Source of the DNA: Prinia subflava
Lineage: Eukaryota > Chordata > Aves > Passeriformes > Cisticolidae
Reading direction: 5' to 3'
NCBI RefSeq assembly: GCF_021018805.1
Contig: NC_086251.1
Coordinates: 39,874,767-39,938,766, forward strand
Length of the DNA: 64,000 nucleotides
How positions within the stretch are numbered: the stretch's first letter is position 1; each line of letters begins with the position of its first letter. The notes below the pieces were generated by a model. The model did not search any database. It worked only from the letters and a program-made list of their open reading frames with translations, and was not told the DNA's origin. A program made the translations under genes and the position numbers. Of this stretch, positions 1 to 14,400 are shown in pieces.

Positions 1-3000
1 TCAGACTTGAGTTCAGAGCATCCAAGAGAGCTCATTTTGCTCATACATGCGAAGCCAAGCACATCTATACAAGGAACAGAGCCAAGTTCCCCCCGAGAAA
101 GCCAACTCCATCTTCTACTCAGTTCGGCCTGGCTTTGCACACAGGGAGACAAAGGTGTAAGCAACTTTTATTGATCCAGACACCTACAATACAACACTGC
201 TAGCAGCTTGTGACTTATCACATCTGCTGAGTCACAGCTCAAAGTCCCAGATGGGTAGATAGAATAGAAGTAATGAAAAATAATTATTTCTGCAAAAGTC
301 AGTTGCAGGAACAGTTATGGTATGTTTCTGTGCCATCCAAGCATCCCTTCAACACCAAGACTACCCAGAGGGTCAGACAGACATGCCTTCATCTCACAGT
401 GCTCCCTTAGAACATCATAGAGAGCAGTCAGTAAGACAAAGACACAAGTCTTGGGAGGCCTGGTGTATATTGCACCAAACCCCAGAGAGCATCATTCATC
501 CAGAGCTACAGGTTCCAAAAAGTCTTTGTTAAAGGTTTTGAAGCTAAAGGTTTTGCCAGAAATTTAATTGAGACAGGACAGTTTTCTGTAAACCAGTGAT
601 CGTGGCAACTTTGTACAGGAGAGCTACATGACAGGCTGTGCCTTGTCTCAAGGAAAAATGAACAACAACAAAAAAAAATCAACATTCTGGCTATTGGCCA
701 CTGAGGCTCAGAATGGGACATTCTCCCAGGCCTGTGTCCCAACAGAAGACCACTTTCATTCACTGGAAGAGCAGCTTCCACAGAACATATCATAGAAATA
801 AGGTCTGCCTTATTAAATTTTAAAATCCTGACTGCCACCTACTCTCTCTGGCAGTTTGCTTGTCACTGAGAGGTCGGGGGTTTTTTTCTCTCTGTTGACA
901 GGAAAAAAAAAAATCTTCCCTATTACTTCATCTGTCTCAGCAGGCCTCTAGTGTCTCTGGTCTTGTCTCCTTTCTCTCAGCCTTGAAAAACTATTTCATA
1001 CCTTCAGCTATGTGGCATTTGAGAGGCTGATAGACCATTTCTCCTCTTGCTCATCCAAATACTGCATTTTATCTAACCAAACTGGACAATTTCTTTGAAC
1101 ACCAGAGCTTTCCAGCAACTACAATAAGAAGAATCTTCTACTTTGCACACTCAAACAGTCAGGTGGGGTATCTGTCATGCTGAGTTCAGGGCATGTTGGA
1201 TGGCTACTCTCTTAAATTCCATTTCACATTAATGTGTCTGTAGCCACAGCTTTAAGGAGTACACGACCAAGAGAAGTATTGATGGTGCTATCAGGAGTGA
1301 TATAGATGCTGAAGACAGGCAAACAAATAATTGCATGCAGATCCATTAATACTAGAGGACATACTGAAGACACCTGGCCTGTGTCTTCAGTCAGCAAGGT
1401 GAAGAAAGTGCCTACTCACAAAATCCAAGTGAATGAATGCAACAGACTGGACATCTGTGACAGGCTAAGGCCAGGAATAGACAGGAAAAAAAAAAATACA
1501 TGATACTCCCAAGTAAATAAGCCCAAATGAGGTCAGCTGCCATGAGTCACTGAAATGTTCCTCTCCTGACATTCTGGAGAAGACAGACAGCCTCCAAGAC
1601 AGGAGAGCAGAAGCACCTTGGTCTTCAATAGTTAGGGCCAACTCATCTACTTTATGAGTCTAAGATTCTCTTTCTTTTGCACAATCAGAGGCCCCCATTC
1701 AACAAATGCTGCTTTTCAGTGAGTGCCCAGCATACTAAATGCTAACAGTGTTAGTGTCTTGTTAAGGAAGATGTGCAATTTTCCTATCTGGACTTTCCTT
1801 ATTGTTGGAGCATATGATATTAAAAAGGAGAGGGCGAGTGGACTTGAACTAATTAATTGAATTCATTTCCGGTTTAATTAAAATACATTATGTACTACAT
1901 ATTTTATTGCAGAGCTACAGAATGACATGCCCTCAACAAACACATTTCTATTATAAGATTTCCTTCAATTACTGCCAGCACAGAAAGCTTCTGAACGCAA
2001 TGTACGGCCAGGCAAGACTCACTGGGAGGAAGAGGGGGAGAAAGCCAGCATGAAAGGCACAGTGCCTGGCACACTCAGGGTGATCCAGTGTGCCTCTGGC
2101 TTCAGGAGGAAAACCAAACAATGGGTGGTTGTTCGTTGCAGGACTGACTTACAGCAGAAGGCAGTACCACGCTGCTTCCTGGTCCCTCTGCCAGCCTGCT
2201 GGCAGCCTTGTGGGGAACACGGACAAGACATTAGGGTGAGGGTGCTGCCTGCCTCCTGACCACCACATAACCTGAACCTAAAATCAATACCTCACCCATG
2301 GGCCTTGTCTGTGTTTTGAGTACCAGCAATGCCAAGGTAAAATAGTCACTACAGTCTTGTGCTAAAACTGTACTAATTCCTCATCATCAGATTTTGAACC
2401 CTCCACTGTTCCACCTCGCCCCAAAATTCCAATGTCCAGTTTTACTGCAAGGTGGTTTCCCATTCATTATTTCTGACACAGCACATATGTATCGAATTCA
2501 TGGCTCTGTTCTACTAGCCACACCAGCAACATTAGCATCCTCATCACACTATGATGTCTGAATTTTGGAGAACTGCTTCCTCCTCCCAACTCTCTGTCCT
2601 CTGGGGATCATCTTTATTGTCGTTGAATTGGCTGGATGCAAGCAAAAAAATAAGACTTGAAAAGAAAACCATGGTAATTGTACAGATTGCTAGAACTTGA
2701 AAGTGGGAAGGAACTGAACATCATTGCTCCCCAGCATTTAAACATGGTTTAAAGTGCTCCATCTGTGTAATTGCAGAGCAGTTACAGGCAAACAGGTAAC
2801 AGACCAGGTGGTCTGAGCAACATGGGAGGGCAAATGGAGACCTGCCAAAGCACCACACAATGCAAGCAAATATAAGCAATGCAATAAAAAAATCACAAGA
2901 TAGAGTTAACTGCTACTTCCAAGCAACAGAGTATGGCATAACTAATGAGTGAATTTCCCAGTAAAGATAAGACTTTTTTATATTTTAAAAAATGCAGCAG

Positions 3001-6000
3001 AGGCTAAGTTTTACTGTTTAGCAAAGCTCTTAGACTAGAGATAACATGCCAAAGCCAAAGAACTGTGAATCTCACCCTGAAATTTTTAGTGGAGAGATTC
3101 TACAATCTTTTGACATTTAACATATATTCTTTTCTAAATTTAGAGATGTTAAAGAAGTATCTTCTATATAACATAACATGACAGCTGTGCAGGTGGAAAG
3201 AGGAGTCATAGAAATATTATTTCAAAATTTTGGATTTCCATTTATGTACTACAAGCTTGACCATCCATAGCTTCATATACTGTAATCATCTGGATGGGTA
3301 TTCAGCTGAAATGCTACCCAATTCTACTGGATACTCTCTTCCCACAGAGGTGCAAATTACTGTATAAGTAGGAGACAGAAGAATCAGGGCCCTGTATATT
3401 TGAGTGCCCATGCTGGGAAACATATCCAGAACTGTTTCTGCTTTCATAAAATATCTGGGATTTTATTTCCTTTCAAGATGCATTCTGTGAGATTTTAAAA
3501 TCTGAATGTAATTACTGATGTGATGCAGCCATCTGCAATTTAAGAACAATAAAATTTGGAAAAGTTGATGCTAGTCTTTCTTTCACATAAGCGGTTAAAG
3601 AAGCAGTAATTAATACCATGTTGGCACGTCTAAATCACATAGGCATGTCCTGTAAGAACAGCAAAACTTTTACTTCCACCCCTTGAATCAGCCCTTGCAG
3701 TTCTTATCATTTAAAAGCAGACTGCCCAGAACAGAGGGCCAAGAGAGTGACTGCTGAGACAAAAGGAAGAGATGTAAGAACAATATGAAAATTTGCACAA
3801 GAACCTCTTCCTCAGTAGTGGGACAAATTCAATCCAGTTGTCAATTATGGAGCTAAGCAGATCATATTTGATATTTATTATTGCATAACGGAAGGTGAAG
3901 GGGAAAATAACTCAGACATAGAAAGTGTTAGGTCTGAATGGTAATACACTGGGTGGGTGGGTTGCAAACCAGAGCTCTGCACTAGCAGCAGGATATAACA
4001 TTTCTCTGCTCTTTTTTCTCACTTCCATATCCTTGTTTACTTCGACTTGCATTTCTGACCCAAGGCACCTCTCTTAAGTTTACAAAAAGTAAGCTGCCAG
4101 GTAGGCAAAAAGAACAGTTAGATTTAGCTAAACATTTCCCTTGCAAAGCTAGATCACTTGGAAGTTTTGCTCTACATGTCTTTCATACACAGAGCAGCTA
4201 TTTCATGTAGACTCCCATCAGAGGGAGAACAACTGTCCTCTGTAGAACCAGAGAAGCTTCTTCCAGTGTCTACTCATTGCCAGCTACCCCATGGTTGCAG
4301 TTTTTACACTGTCACTCAAAACTCTACCTTTCTAGTACTCAGTTTTGGTTCCATTTCCATTCAAAGGGCCACAGCTACCCTGCAGACTGCCATATGGTGT
4401 AGGGAACTGAGTAAGCTTGAAATGAGAAACCCTGAGTATGAGAGTCTGCCCAGACACAGACACATGATGCTCAGCAGAGGATAATTTATCTCATTTCCAA
4501 GAAAAGTAAATTACCCATGATAAGCCTTGTGTTGCTGCAGCAAGATTTCTGCCAATACCCAAGCTACCTCATTTAAAGCTAGGGTGGGGATCTATAAACA
4601 AGACTGAAAAAGTTGCACAGTCTCAAACTCAGATGCATTTCCTTGGATGGATTATATATCAATAGTATCTATTGACACAGGAAAACAAAAAGGCAGAAGA
4701 AAACTTACATCATTAAGTACTCAAATCCTTAACAATTCTTTGGCATATTCAAGCCAGGCTACTCCAAGAACTCATGCAATGAATTGCAATTTTGTTGTTG
4801 AGGTGTTAAACACCAAAACCACAAGCAGGTTTCAACACTGCTGTCGTCTTGGGGAAGAAAAGTATTGAGATCACTTAATGAATTTACTTTGTCTTTGAAG
4901 ACTGAACTCTCCTTCTAAAGTCTGCCCACCTCAATGTGATATTAAAACAGTAAAAGGACTCTCACCAAACACTTTCTTCAATCATGCAGCCTTACAATGC
5001 CACATTCAGTAACTGAAGGAGATAATTTTATATAGCTACATACATACACTTGCACATATATCTCTCTATCACATACACAAATACATATATTCATAAAATG
5101 AAAGACTCTAGTTGTATCCATAAAGACCAGTTGCCACAGAAATCAGTGACAAGTGCTGCAAATGACACAAAACCACACATACTGATAAGTGAGCATCTAA
5201 CGGCATACTGATGTCGGAATTCAAGAATACCTTTCTATAAAGGTGATTTCTGTTTCATTTTGGATTTTTAAAGACAAAAATTTATCTTGTCAGTTTGATA
5301 AGATCTTACAAGTTCTGCTATGCATTAGAAAGGACATGTTCTCAAACGCTAATCACCCACATTGCCAACCACAAGACACTCTTCAAAGATAGTGTCATCC
5401 TCACTAAAGAAAATACCAGTGACTACAAAGTTCTAGGGACGTTAATAATATAAGGTATTATGCAAGGTACTGTAATATTTGCATTCTATATTATTTAGAA
5501 GTTCTTCAGAAACAGATTGGGATTTTCAGAATTGTTTATAGTGTGCTCAAACCTGCTCACTCCAAATAAAAATAATTATACTACTCACTTTATTCATAAA
5601 ATAAGTAAAATATTAGACCTCTTGAAAACCCCTTTAGAGATTTTCCTGAAAAGAAAAAGTACAATCATTTTGACATTTGGTACTGTCAATGTAGACTGTT
5701 AGAATACCCCCAACTATTTAATTACATCATAGCTAGAAATACTTTGAAAAACAGATTCCTGGTTTTGACATTCTGGTATGGTCAGACAAACATAGGTCTA
5801 ACAAACATTGCATCTCCACTGTTTTGATGATTTCAATAATCAGGTAAGAGATAATAATCAGGTAAGGAGTTGCATCAGCTGGCATTACTTTTGGAGAACC
5901 AGAGCCAAAGGCCACTGGTTTAATCATGAAGCAAATTGAAGTTATGTGTTATTTTGATGCTTTTTTACAGCTTTTTCAGGAAGATTAAAAGCATGAAGAA

Positions 6001-9000
6001 AAACTTCTGAACACGAAATCTTCAGCAGAAACTCTAAACAGAACTTGGAAACAGTTGAAAAGCCACAGCATGGAAAAAAGTCTGCGGAGAAGCAGATTGT
6101 AACTGGGCAACAAGGACCTGACTAAGCTTGTAAAGAATAGCCAAATTTAGATAAGGCTATGTGCATCTAAGGATTTGTTGTTTTAATCTTTTAGCTTGCA
6201 AAACTCCTATGGAAAAACAGATCACATATTGCTCTGTGCAAGCAGTTCCCTGTGACTGTACATGGTGGTTTGTGATATCTCTGGGTTTAGAGCTATCGTT
6301 CTGGCCAGTCAAAGGCACATCAAGCAGCTCAGGAAAATAAGGAGTCAGCCACAGGGACCCATCAGGCATAAGGGGCATACCTAGGGCTGATGCTAAGAGG
6401 ACATACTCAGAGAAGAGAGAAATGGTAGTTTCATATGATCTGCTTTACTAAAACACATATCCATGAACATCATGGGAAACTTTGTGGGCAGAAAAGGTTA
6501 ATTAAATTTCTTTTTCCTTCTGGACCACTCCTTATGAGAGTTCCCTTCCACAAAGTAAATCCTTCCATCCTTAAATGAAGGATCATATTTCTAGTCAACC
6601 ATGAGAGCAGATTTTCTTGCTGTCTGTTCTTCTCCTACACATGGCCTGCAGGTACAGAAAGCTCCAACAGCATCATTCTTTGCCCCCATTTTGAAGACAC
6701 CGATATCCAGATCAAGAATAAACACAGCAGGACCAGAACCAAAAGCAATCATTGCACAAGCGGCACTTCCCTGGTGGAAGTGTCCATCACATTACATCAA
6801 GAACTCCTTCCTTCATACATAGCCTGCTGCAACAGGTGAAACACAAAATTGTGTAGGATTGGAGAGATGTAGTCTCTTAGACTTCTTCAATTTGAAATAT
6901 TTATCATCACTACCTGGAACTAAACAGCAGTGATGTGCAAAGCAACAAAGAACACTGAACCATTTCCACTCCTCTTTCTGCCAATCACAAGTTCGGATTA
7001 ATAATTTGACAATTATAAATATTTTATTACAGGCAAGAGCTGTAGGTGTTCATAACTGCCAGGAATGAGGTGAGTTTTAATATCTGTTTAAGATCATAAC
7101 CTCTGGAATATTTGAGAAAGGAATTCAGTCCAGAATTGTAACACAGCTAATGCAATGCAGGCAAATCTAAGCCCTGTGATGTCTTACTGCTATACCCATG
7201 CAACTGACTTACCAGAATTTGGGAAGAGCTACACACAGCTAGTAAAGACACAAACAAGAAAGATGTCTGTAGTCCAAAGGACAAATTAAGGTCTTGTCTG
7301 GTTAATAAGAGAGTTACATGAATATAGGCAATGTACAAATAAAACACTAAAAAATAAGATGTATGTTCATAGCATAAATGCTTCTAGTGCATAATACTAC
7401 ATACAAAAGGCAAAATATCATTGTATGCTACAAGGAAACTACATCTTGCATTCATGCTGCTGCAGCCTGTTGCTGCTAAGTGGCCACCACTGTTGTGACT
7501 TTTACTCTCTCCCTTGAGAGGAGGGCAACTAGCAACGGGAATCCATGCAGTGCTGGCCACTGGAGCACAACAGTCAGCAAGAGAGGAATCCCAGCAGGAG
7601 CCACCTGCAAAAAGGAACACTTCATGCTAAGGTGTGGCCAGTATGATTCACAAGCCACCTCTCCTGTCAGCTGCTGGAGCACTGGTTGGTTGGAGACAAT
7701 AAAAACAGACCAGCAGTTAAAGAATCCCTCAGAGGGGAGACAGGAAGGAATACTCTGCAGCTTTTCAAATGCAGGTCAGTTCCTATAACAGCAGCTGGGT
7801 TGCAACTAAGAGGTCTCTGCTAGTGCACAACACACAACTTTTACATTTTCTGCAGATCCTTTGGGATTTCTTAAACTAGTCTAACATCAACCTGGATATT
7901 CTTCATATAGAAATATGGAAAGTTACAGTAGAGGATGATCAGAATGGAGTTACCTAAATGAACATATATATAAGAAAAAAAAACCCCAATGATAACTGCC
8001 CGAGATCCTTTTCCTTAGATTAAAACAAAAAAATGTAAACCCAAATAACAGTTTAATCTTAGCCTAGAAGGATAGTGCCCTCTGGTGATAAAAATGCCCT
8101 AATATTTGAAAGTATGAAGTGGGTTTTTTAATTATGACCCTTTTAATCAGCTGCCCTAGATTAAAAAGCCAAAGCTTTGATTTTGGTATACATTTAATTA
8201 GGAATCTTTCATCTGTAGCAAATATATCTGTGTGACTGAAAAAGTCTAACAAATTAACATTTTCTTACTTAATACAGACAGCTGCTGACTAGTTCTGCTG
8301 TTCTCAGGATTCATAAAGGTTCACAAAACTTTATGGACACAAGAGGTACATACTTTCTAGTTGTGCCTTTTCAGAAGAAACAGAGGTTTAACAGTCATTG
8401 GACTGCTCCAGTTCCCTGTAAGTTCATCTAGTCAACTACAGGAAAGAAAATAAGGATGCGTTCATAATTTTTCCTATTTACAAAATAATATTCTATATTC
8501 ATAATGTGTTCCACTAAATATCTCACTAATTCATTCAGGCACAAGTAAATAAGTACATTTGAGTGGAAAAAAAAAAAGGGGGGGGCAAATATTCACAAAT
8601 TGAGTAATCTTGTATATTTCTGACCAAAGACAATTGATGTAACGTTCTACTCACCCATGACAAAAGAGTAGGGATTCCTGCAGTTACCTGCCATTCCTTA
8701 TATTGCCTTATACATCTTATTTTCAAATTATAGCAATATTACAAATTGCTAAATGAGATAGATTTTATTAAGTTTGCTAGGTTTAAGGGTTGAAGTTTGG
8801 AAGAGTCCTGCTTAATCCTGGTTGCCTATTATCCTTTTCTACCAAGATGAGAAGATTTTTGTGGCCAGGTTTGTTTTATTAGCAATCACTACACTAAAAA
8901 ATATTGGTAAACCTTCTGTAACTCTCTCCTAAGACTGAAGACTAAAACATTAGAAAAAGAAAGAACTTACACAAGGGGAAAGAAGTTAATGAAATTCATC

Positions 9001-11289
9001 TTACCAAGTTGGTATCTTCAATCTATATAGGTATTGGAGGGGGAGACTGATTTGTCATACTGAGGCTCCCAGATCCTAGTGCCATGGGAACATCTGCTAG
9101 GAGGGCTAGTAAGAAAACCACCATTTGAAGTCTTTATACTGAGCAGCAGCAGTTAAGACAAAATTATTTGAAAGCTGATATGAACCTGCCTGTGCTCACA
9201 AAGAGGGAAGCTGACTGATGGAGAAATCCCAGAGTCTCTGCCAGACACATTTCTAATCACTAGCTGTGTCTCATACTGAGTATTTCCAGGCATTCAGGCA
9301 AAATTCCTCAGAGATTATTTTATAAGGTTTTTCCATAGCTGTGTGCCCAGAACAAGAACCTTTGTTGAGGAAGAGATTAAAGTAAGCTAATTCTGCCTTG
9401 GAAAAGGGTGGAAGCGTGAGAGTGAATAACAGGAAGGCCTTGGAGAGCTGAACCATGCTGCCATGCAATTGAAGGAAGCATTATCCACCTTCCCACACAC
9501 TGCACCAAGAGCAGCAGTTGCCCTTACACTGCCCAAGGACCACACACTGCCTGCACCAGAAATTTTTGCTCCACCACATGATCAAGTGACCCAGGCAGCT
9601 CCCTGTGTCTAAACTGTATCACTATTTCCAGTTCTGTAGCAGCATGTGTCAATGGAACAACACAATCAAATTGTGAAGAATGCCCCTGAAGCCAGAATAC
9701 ATCCAAGGTTTTAAGTAGCTCCCCTCACAACAACATTTGAGAAATAAAAGCCGACAGCCAATGAACACTGAAATGAAAAAAGGTTCAGTCTCATTCCCCT
9801 TTTCAATACAAGTTTACCCAAATATTAAAGCAGATGTATCTGCCCTATTGCCTTTTAAGAGCTCTATATTTTATCAGTGGATTAGTTTCGAGAATTTGAA
9901 GATAGGAATAGTAAGAAAGCCAATTTTATTGAAATCTATGGTAGGGAACAAGTTTAAAGTACCATTCACATTCTACTTACGGTTTACACAAAATTAAATC
10001 CTTCTTATTTAGTTATATGACTTTCTGTACATTGCCTTTCAAAATATAAGCAGTGATTATGTGGTAGAAGTGCACATGGAATGCAGCTTAGAAGTTAAAA
10101 ATTGGTTGCTAATAGAAATGTTTATATTATCCCCTGAGCAGAAAATTATTTAAGTGAAATCTGCTTCCATTTAATCAGTACTTCTTAAAAATGATCTTTG
10201 CGAAACAAGACCCAGTTCCACAAATTAGTCTGCAGAACTGTCTTAGATGTTTGCCCTTTTTTTCTGTCAAAAATAATTGAGCAAGTTGCTTATGATGTTG
10301 AGCAGTCAACAGCATAATGTTAAAAGCTTTAACTAGGCATTTAAATTTTCCATGAGCATTTGAAATTACCAACATTTTCAATGCTAAAGTGATCACATAT
10401 TATTTACCGAATTTCTCAATGAAATAACAGCAAATACAGGAAAGAGATGTATTTTAAATTAAAATCAAATCAGCAAGATCATATACACCTAAGCACCAGA
10501 GCTACCATAAAGATTTTTATGTTGTCTAGCAGTCATTTTGCTCTAGACAGAGTTGATACATACATAGCACTTCTGAAGATTAGACAGTTGCTTGCACATA
10601 CAGATCTTCATTTTGGAGTAGTTCGGGTATATGGAGCAGCAACCACTGCCAGAATCAAGCTAGCTACTCCCAGGAAAAATAACTTTTTTCCCTTCCTCCC
10701 CCATTTCCAATGTCAGAAACAAAGCAAGTTCTGTGTGTCTCGTATCCTTGCTCCTCTTCCCACACCAAGAGTACGGATTAGATCTGCCTTCAGCTTTGAT
10801 ACAGAGTGCTGTAAAGTCTTCCACTGACCTTGTTATTTCTGCTGTCCAGCTTCCCTTTCCAGTTCGTTATTGGCCCTAGTATATTCTAAACAGCTCATAG
10901 TGAAAAGCTATAAACTTAAAAAGAAAAGTGACTCCCCAAAACTAAGACTCCAGAGTGCAAAAGAGAACAAGGCTCATATACCTTTATCTCACAATGTGGA
11001 CAACCTAAATAACCAAAAGTTATTAACACTTTAAGTAGCATCATTGCATATTTTATGAAGAAATTCTTTGAAATGAGGCTTTTAAGGGGAGAATGAGTAC
11101 TATGAGTAAAAAGATGAGAGTACCAATAAAGGGTGCTTATAGAGACAAGTTTCTTTCTATGGGATCTAAGCTTCTGCAAGATTAGGAATAAAGATTAGAG
11201 GAGTATTGTACTTGAAGCAGTCCAAATTTGCTCTGAAAGTGATACATCACTAGCAGGGTTGTTTAAAGTTATTGTTTTATTTTTTACAT
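1..11289. other. Intergenic, no gene seen
   Basis: AT-rich unique-looking sequence. Open frames are at most 126 codons and read as random translations without splice structure or recognisable domains. Two stretches (about 1795-1960 and 8080-8260) are rich in homeodomain-type TAATTA or TTAATT cores and are candidates for conserved non-coding elements, which I cannot test. Confidence 0.7.
8567..8585 (+). repeat. A11G8 homopurine run
   Basis: Eleven A residues directly followed by eight G residues. It is a simple homopurine tract and possibly prone to sequencing or assembly error. Confidence 0.9.
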
Positions 11290-11445
11290 AATTATTTGTG
11301 GTGGAATCACAATCCCTGGAAATGTTTAAAAAAGCTTGTGAACGGGGCACTTGCAGAAATGATTTAGTGGTCAGCATGGTAGTTCTGGGTTAATGGTTGG
11401 GCACAATGATGTCAGAGTTTTTTTCCAAACCTAGAAATTCTGTGG
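11290..11445 (+). mobile_element. Diverged CR1 LINE 3' fragment
   Basis: CR1 3' sequence in plus orientation: CCCTGGAAATGTTTAAAAAA, then GGGCACTTGCAGAAATG, TTTAGTGGTCAGCATGG, GGTTAATGGTTGGGCACAAT and TTCCAAACCTAGAAATTCTG. It is more diverged than the copies at 21.5 and 50.6 kb and lacks a clean octamer end. Confidence 0.75.
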
Positions 11446-14400
11446 TTATTATTCCACTCAAAATAACATTTGAATACATTTCAATTCTTTAGGAATCCAA
11501 ATACACAGAAATAATGGCAAGAGTTGCCTCTGATTTCAACTGTCAAAAGAAAAATCAGATATTGTAAGATTTGTTAAAGTACTTAGCTTCCAACTGAAAA
11601 GGTAGAATAAAATGAAAAGGAGTTTCATGTGAATGGGTCAATTGTCAGCTAAAACATGGAACTGCTAAAATAGAGAGGAAAAAAGATAACAGGTTAAAAT
11701 GCTTAAAAGACTGCATTATGTGCTGTGTTCTTAAATATTTTATTATCTGTCACTGTTCCTACAAAATATATGGATGAAGTACATATGATTTTTTTTCCTC
11801 CCATTAAAATCCACTTACAGAGCAGCTCCATTTCTTTTCATATTCAGTACCCTATTTCATATTCTTACTTTAACCCCTATGGATTTACCCTGTCTCAGCA
11901 TATCGAAGATTTCAATACAGAACACATTCATTTGGACATGAATGAGATCCCTGGAAAAGCTGCAGGCTGGAAATGATCATGGAGATATAGTCTGCCTCAT
12001 GTGTTAGTTTCAAAAATGCTACAAACTGCTACATAGCATAACTGAAGAGCAAAGGAGACCAAGGAAGAATTTCCTTCTTTAAAAGTTTTGTTAATTTGGA
12101 GGTGGAGGATGGGGAAGGAAGTACAGTCAAATTGCAGGCTACTCTGGTATAGTCTCCAAGGGTGCCATAAGATACTAATAATAATTCTGGAAGTTCAAGA
12201 AGTTTTGAAATATCTATAAGCTCTGCTTTTGAAAGCTTAGCTGATGTCTCTGATTTTAGCACCTGTCAACTCAAGCACATTGGAGCAGAAGGTGGCACTG
12301 GTGTAATAGTGGTGGGGAACGTGAGCCTCTGGCTATCACAGAGGAGAACCAAGTGAATAAGGTTTCTTCCCCAAATAGGAACTGAACATATGAAGAGGAC
12401 ATCTAGACATTTGTAGTGAAATAAAAAGAGTGAATAAATTATGTCTCCACATGAAGGAAACATAACAGTGTGACTAATTTTTAGGTGCTCCGTGAATATT
12501 TTGTTAATTTGTGTGTGGTTTATTTGAATTTACAAGTTTTGTTTGGTTTGGTCTTTAAGGAGAGCGAGTCTTGCAGGAAGCATCACTGCAAAGTCTCCAG
12601 ACTGGTCCAAGAGGAAGACACTAGGCTGCATGGCCCAGAAGGAAAACATGACACTAGATGGAGGACAAAAACAAAGGAATTATAATAGATAAAACTGTCA
12701 GGATGATCAACAGCTCAGGACAGAAATGGACAGCACGATGTGGGAGCAGCAAGAGAGGGGTAAAAAGGGGGGGAAAAAGCATTTTTAATTATAACTAATT
12801 ACTTATGCAACTAAATTTTTTCTCCAAAAACTGAAAATTTCTTCAGCATCTCTTGGATGAAACTGCTTCTTTGGGACTGCAAGGCTGGTTCTCTCTTTTA
12901 AGTGTCTGGCATAGAGCTCACTTCAGCCCTCTGAATCAATTTTCAAATCTGTACAATCCATCACAACACTTGTTAGACTTTTAGATAGCAAGTATTAAGT
13001 CAGTATGTTTCATCTGCAGTTACCACCAACAATCTGTCCACTGTCTTACTATCTTGCACTGCACTCAGAAAAATGTATTTTACCTGGACAAGAGTTACTA
13101 CACATCATCATTCCAGTCTGGAGGAGGTTTTTCATGCAATAGTTAAGTAACTATACTCAAGATGAAGAACATAATAATTTGTTGAGGTTTTATTAAATTT
13201 TACTTTGTTTTGTTTAGCTGGCATCAACATTAAGTTGCTTATATCTATGTTTTTAAATAGCACTGGAGATTATCAGACCATTATACTGGATAATTTTACT
13301 TAGTTTAGCTAGAGTGCTGTGCAGTTTGCATGTACTACTACAACCATTGCTACAACAGTAGTCAATATTTATTTTAATTCTACTGTTTAAGGGACATCGC
13401 ATAAGCAAAACAAACTTCTTTTACAGTAATATGTGAACTTCATCTCAAAGCAGAAAATATTAAACATTCTTCAAGGCTAAATCTGCTCCAAGCAATTCTA
13501 CAGAAGCTATTATATGAATAATTTAAATTTTAAAATAATATTTAATTATTTCTGGCAGTGAAACAGCAAGAAACTTATGCCAGCCTGGTTTTATTCCCTG
13601 AGACTGTTTCATAATAGACTACAAATATTTACAAATTCTCTTGTCATAAACAGAGCATATGAGCACTGATTTAATTGCTGAGAGACAGTATGTTCACATA
13701 TGCTCTGGACCAAAACTGAGTTGTTTTTCAACAAGAGACTATCCATCAGTTTTCCATAGCATACACACACACAAAATGCCAAAGTCTACTCTTCTTAATA
13801 CAAGGCCAGTGGAAAGTTCTAAGATTATTTGCAGTTTGCACCACAACTTCCACTAATCAAAAGAAATCTTAGGTATGTTCTTTAGGCCCTTCTCTTTACA
13901 GCACTAATTGAAAGTATTTGTACAGACCCAGCATAGAAGAGCAGATTACTTTTATTAAAAAACATGTTATATTCTTGCAAATATCAAAACTCTCCCCACA
14001 TAAATGAATCTCATTTATGGCTATGCAAAAAGACACGGATTGCCAAGAAAACTTTAGGAAGGGTCTGGCTGCATGGAGATGTTCAAAGTCATTGCTCATC
14101 TCCTGCATCCTTAGCTGCTCAGCTGATGCCTAGCATGAGGCACTAGGCTGCTATTCTTCAGCTGTAGGAAGCACATGCAGAGAGGACCTGCAACTGATAA
14201 AAAGCCAAAAATCACTTTTTAGAGTTAGCCACACAAGTTCTTCCTAGCGATATATATCTGCTTATTTCAAGCTGTCCTTTGTGCAGTTTGTTTCTTTATG
14301 TTTTGTACCCTACCCTTTCCCCATTGCCCCTCAGTCTTTGGCATAGCAGACCACTTATGCTCCTTGTGAGTAACCTCGGGGTTTATTGTTTTTTAACTGG

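Noticed and set aside
7440..7800. Region open on both strands with GC-richer sequence, considered as a retrogene or LTR
   Set aside because: No LTR end structure and no recognisable protein; AATAAA-like sequence alone is not enough.
10447..10827. 126-codon plus-strand open frame
   Set aside because: The translation has no recognisable motif or splice support.
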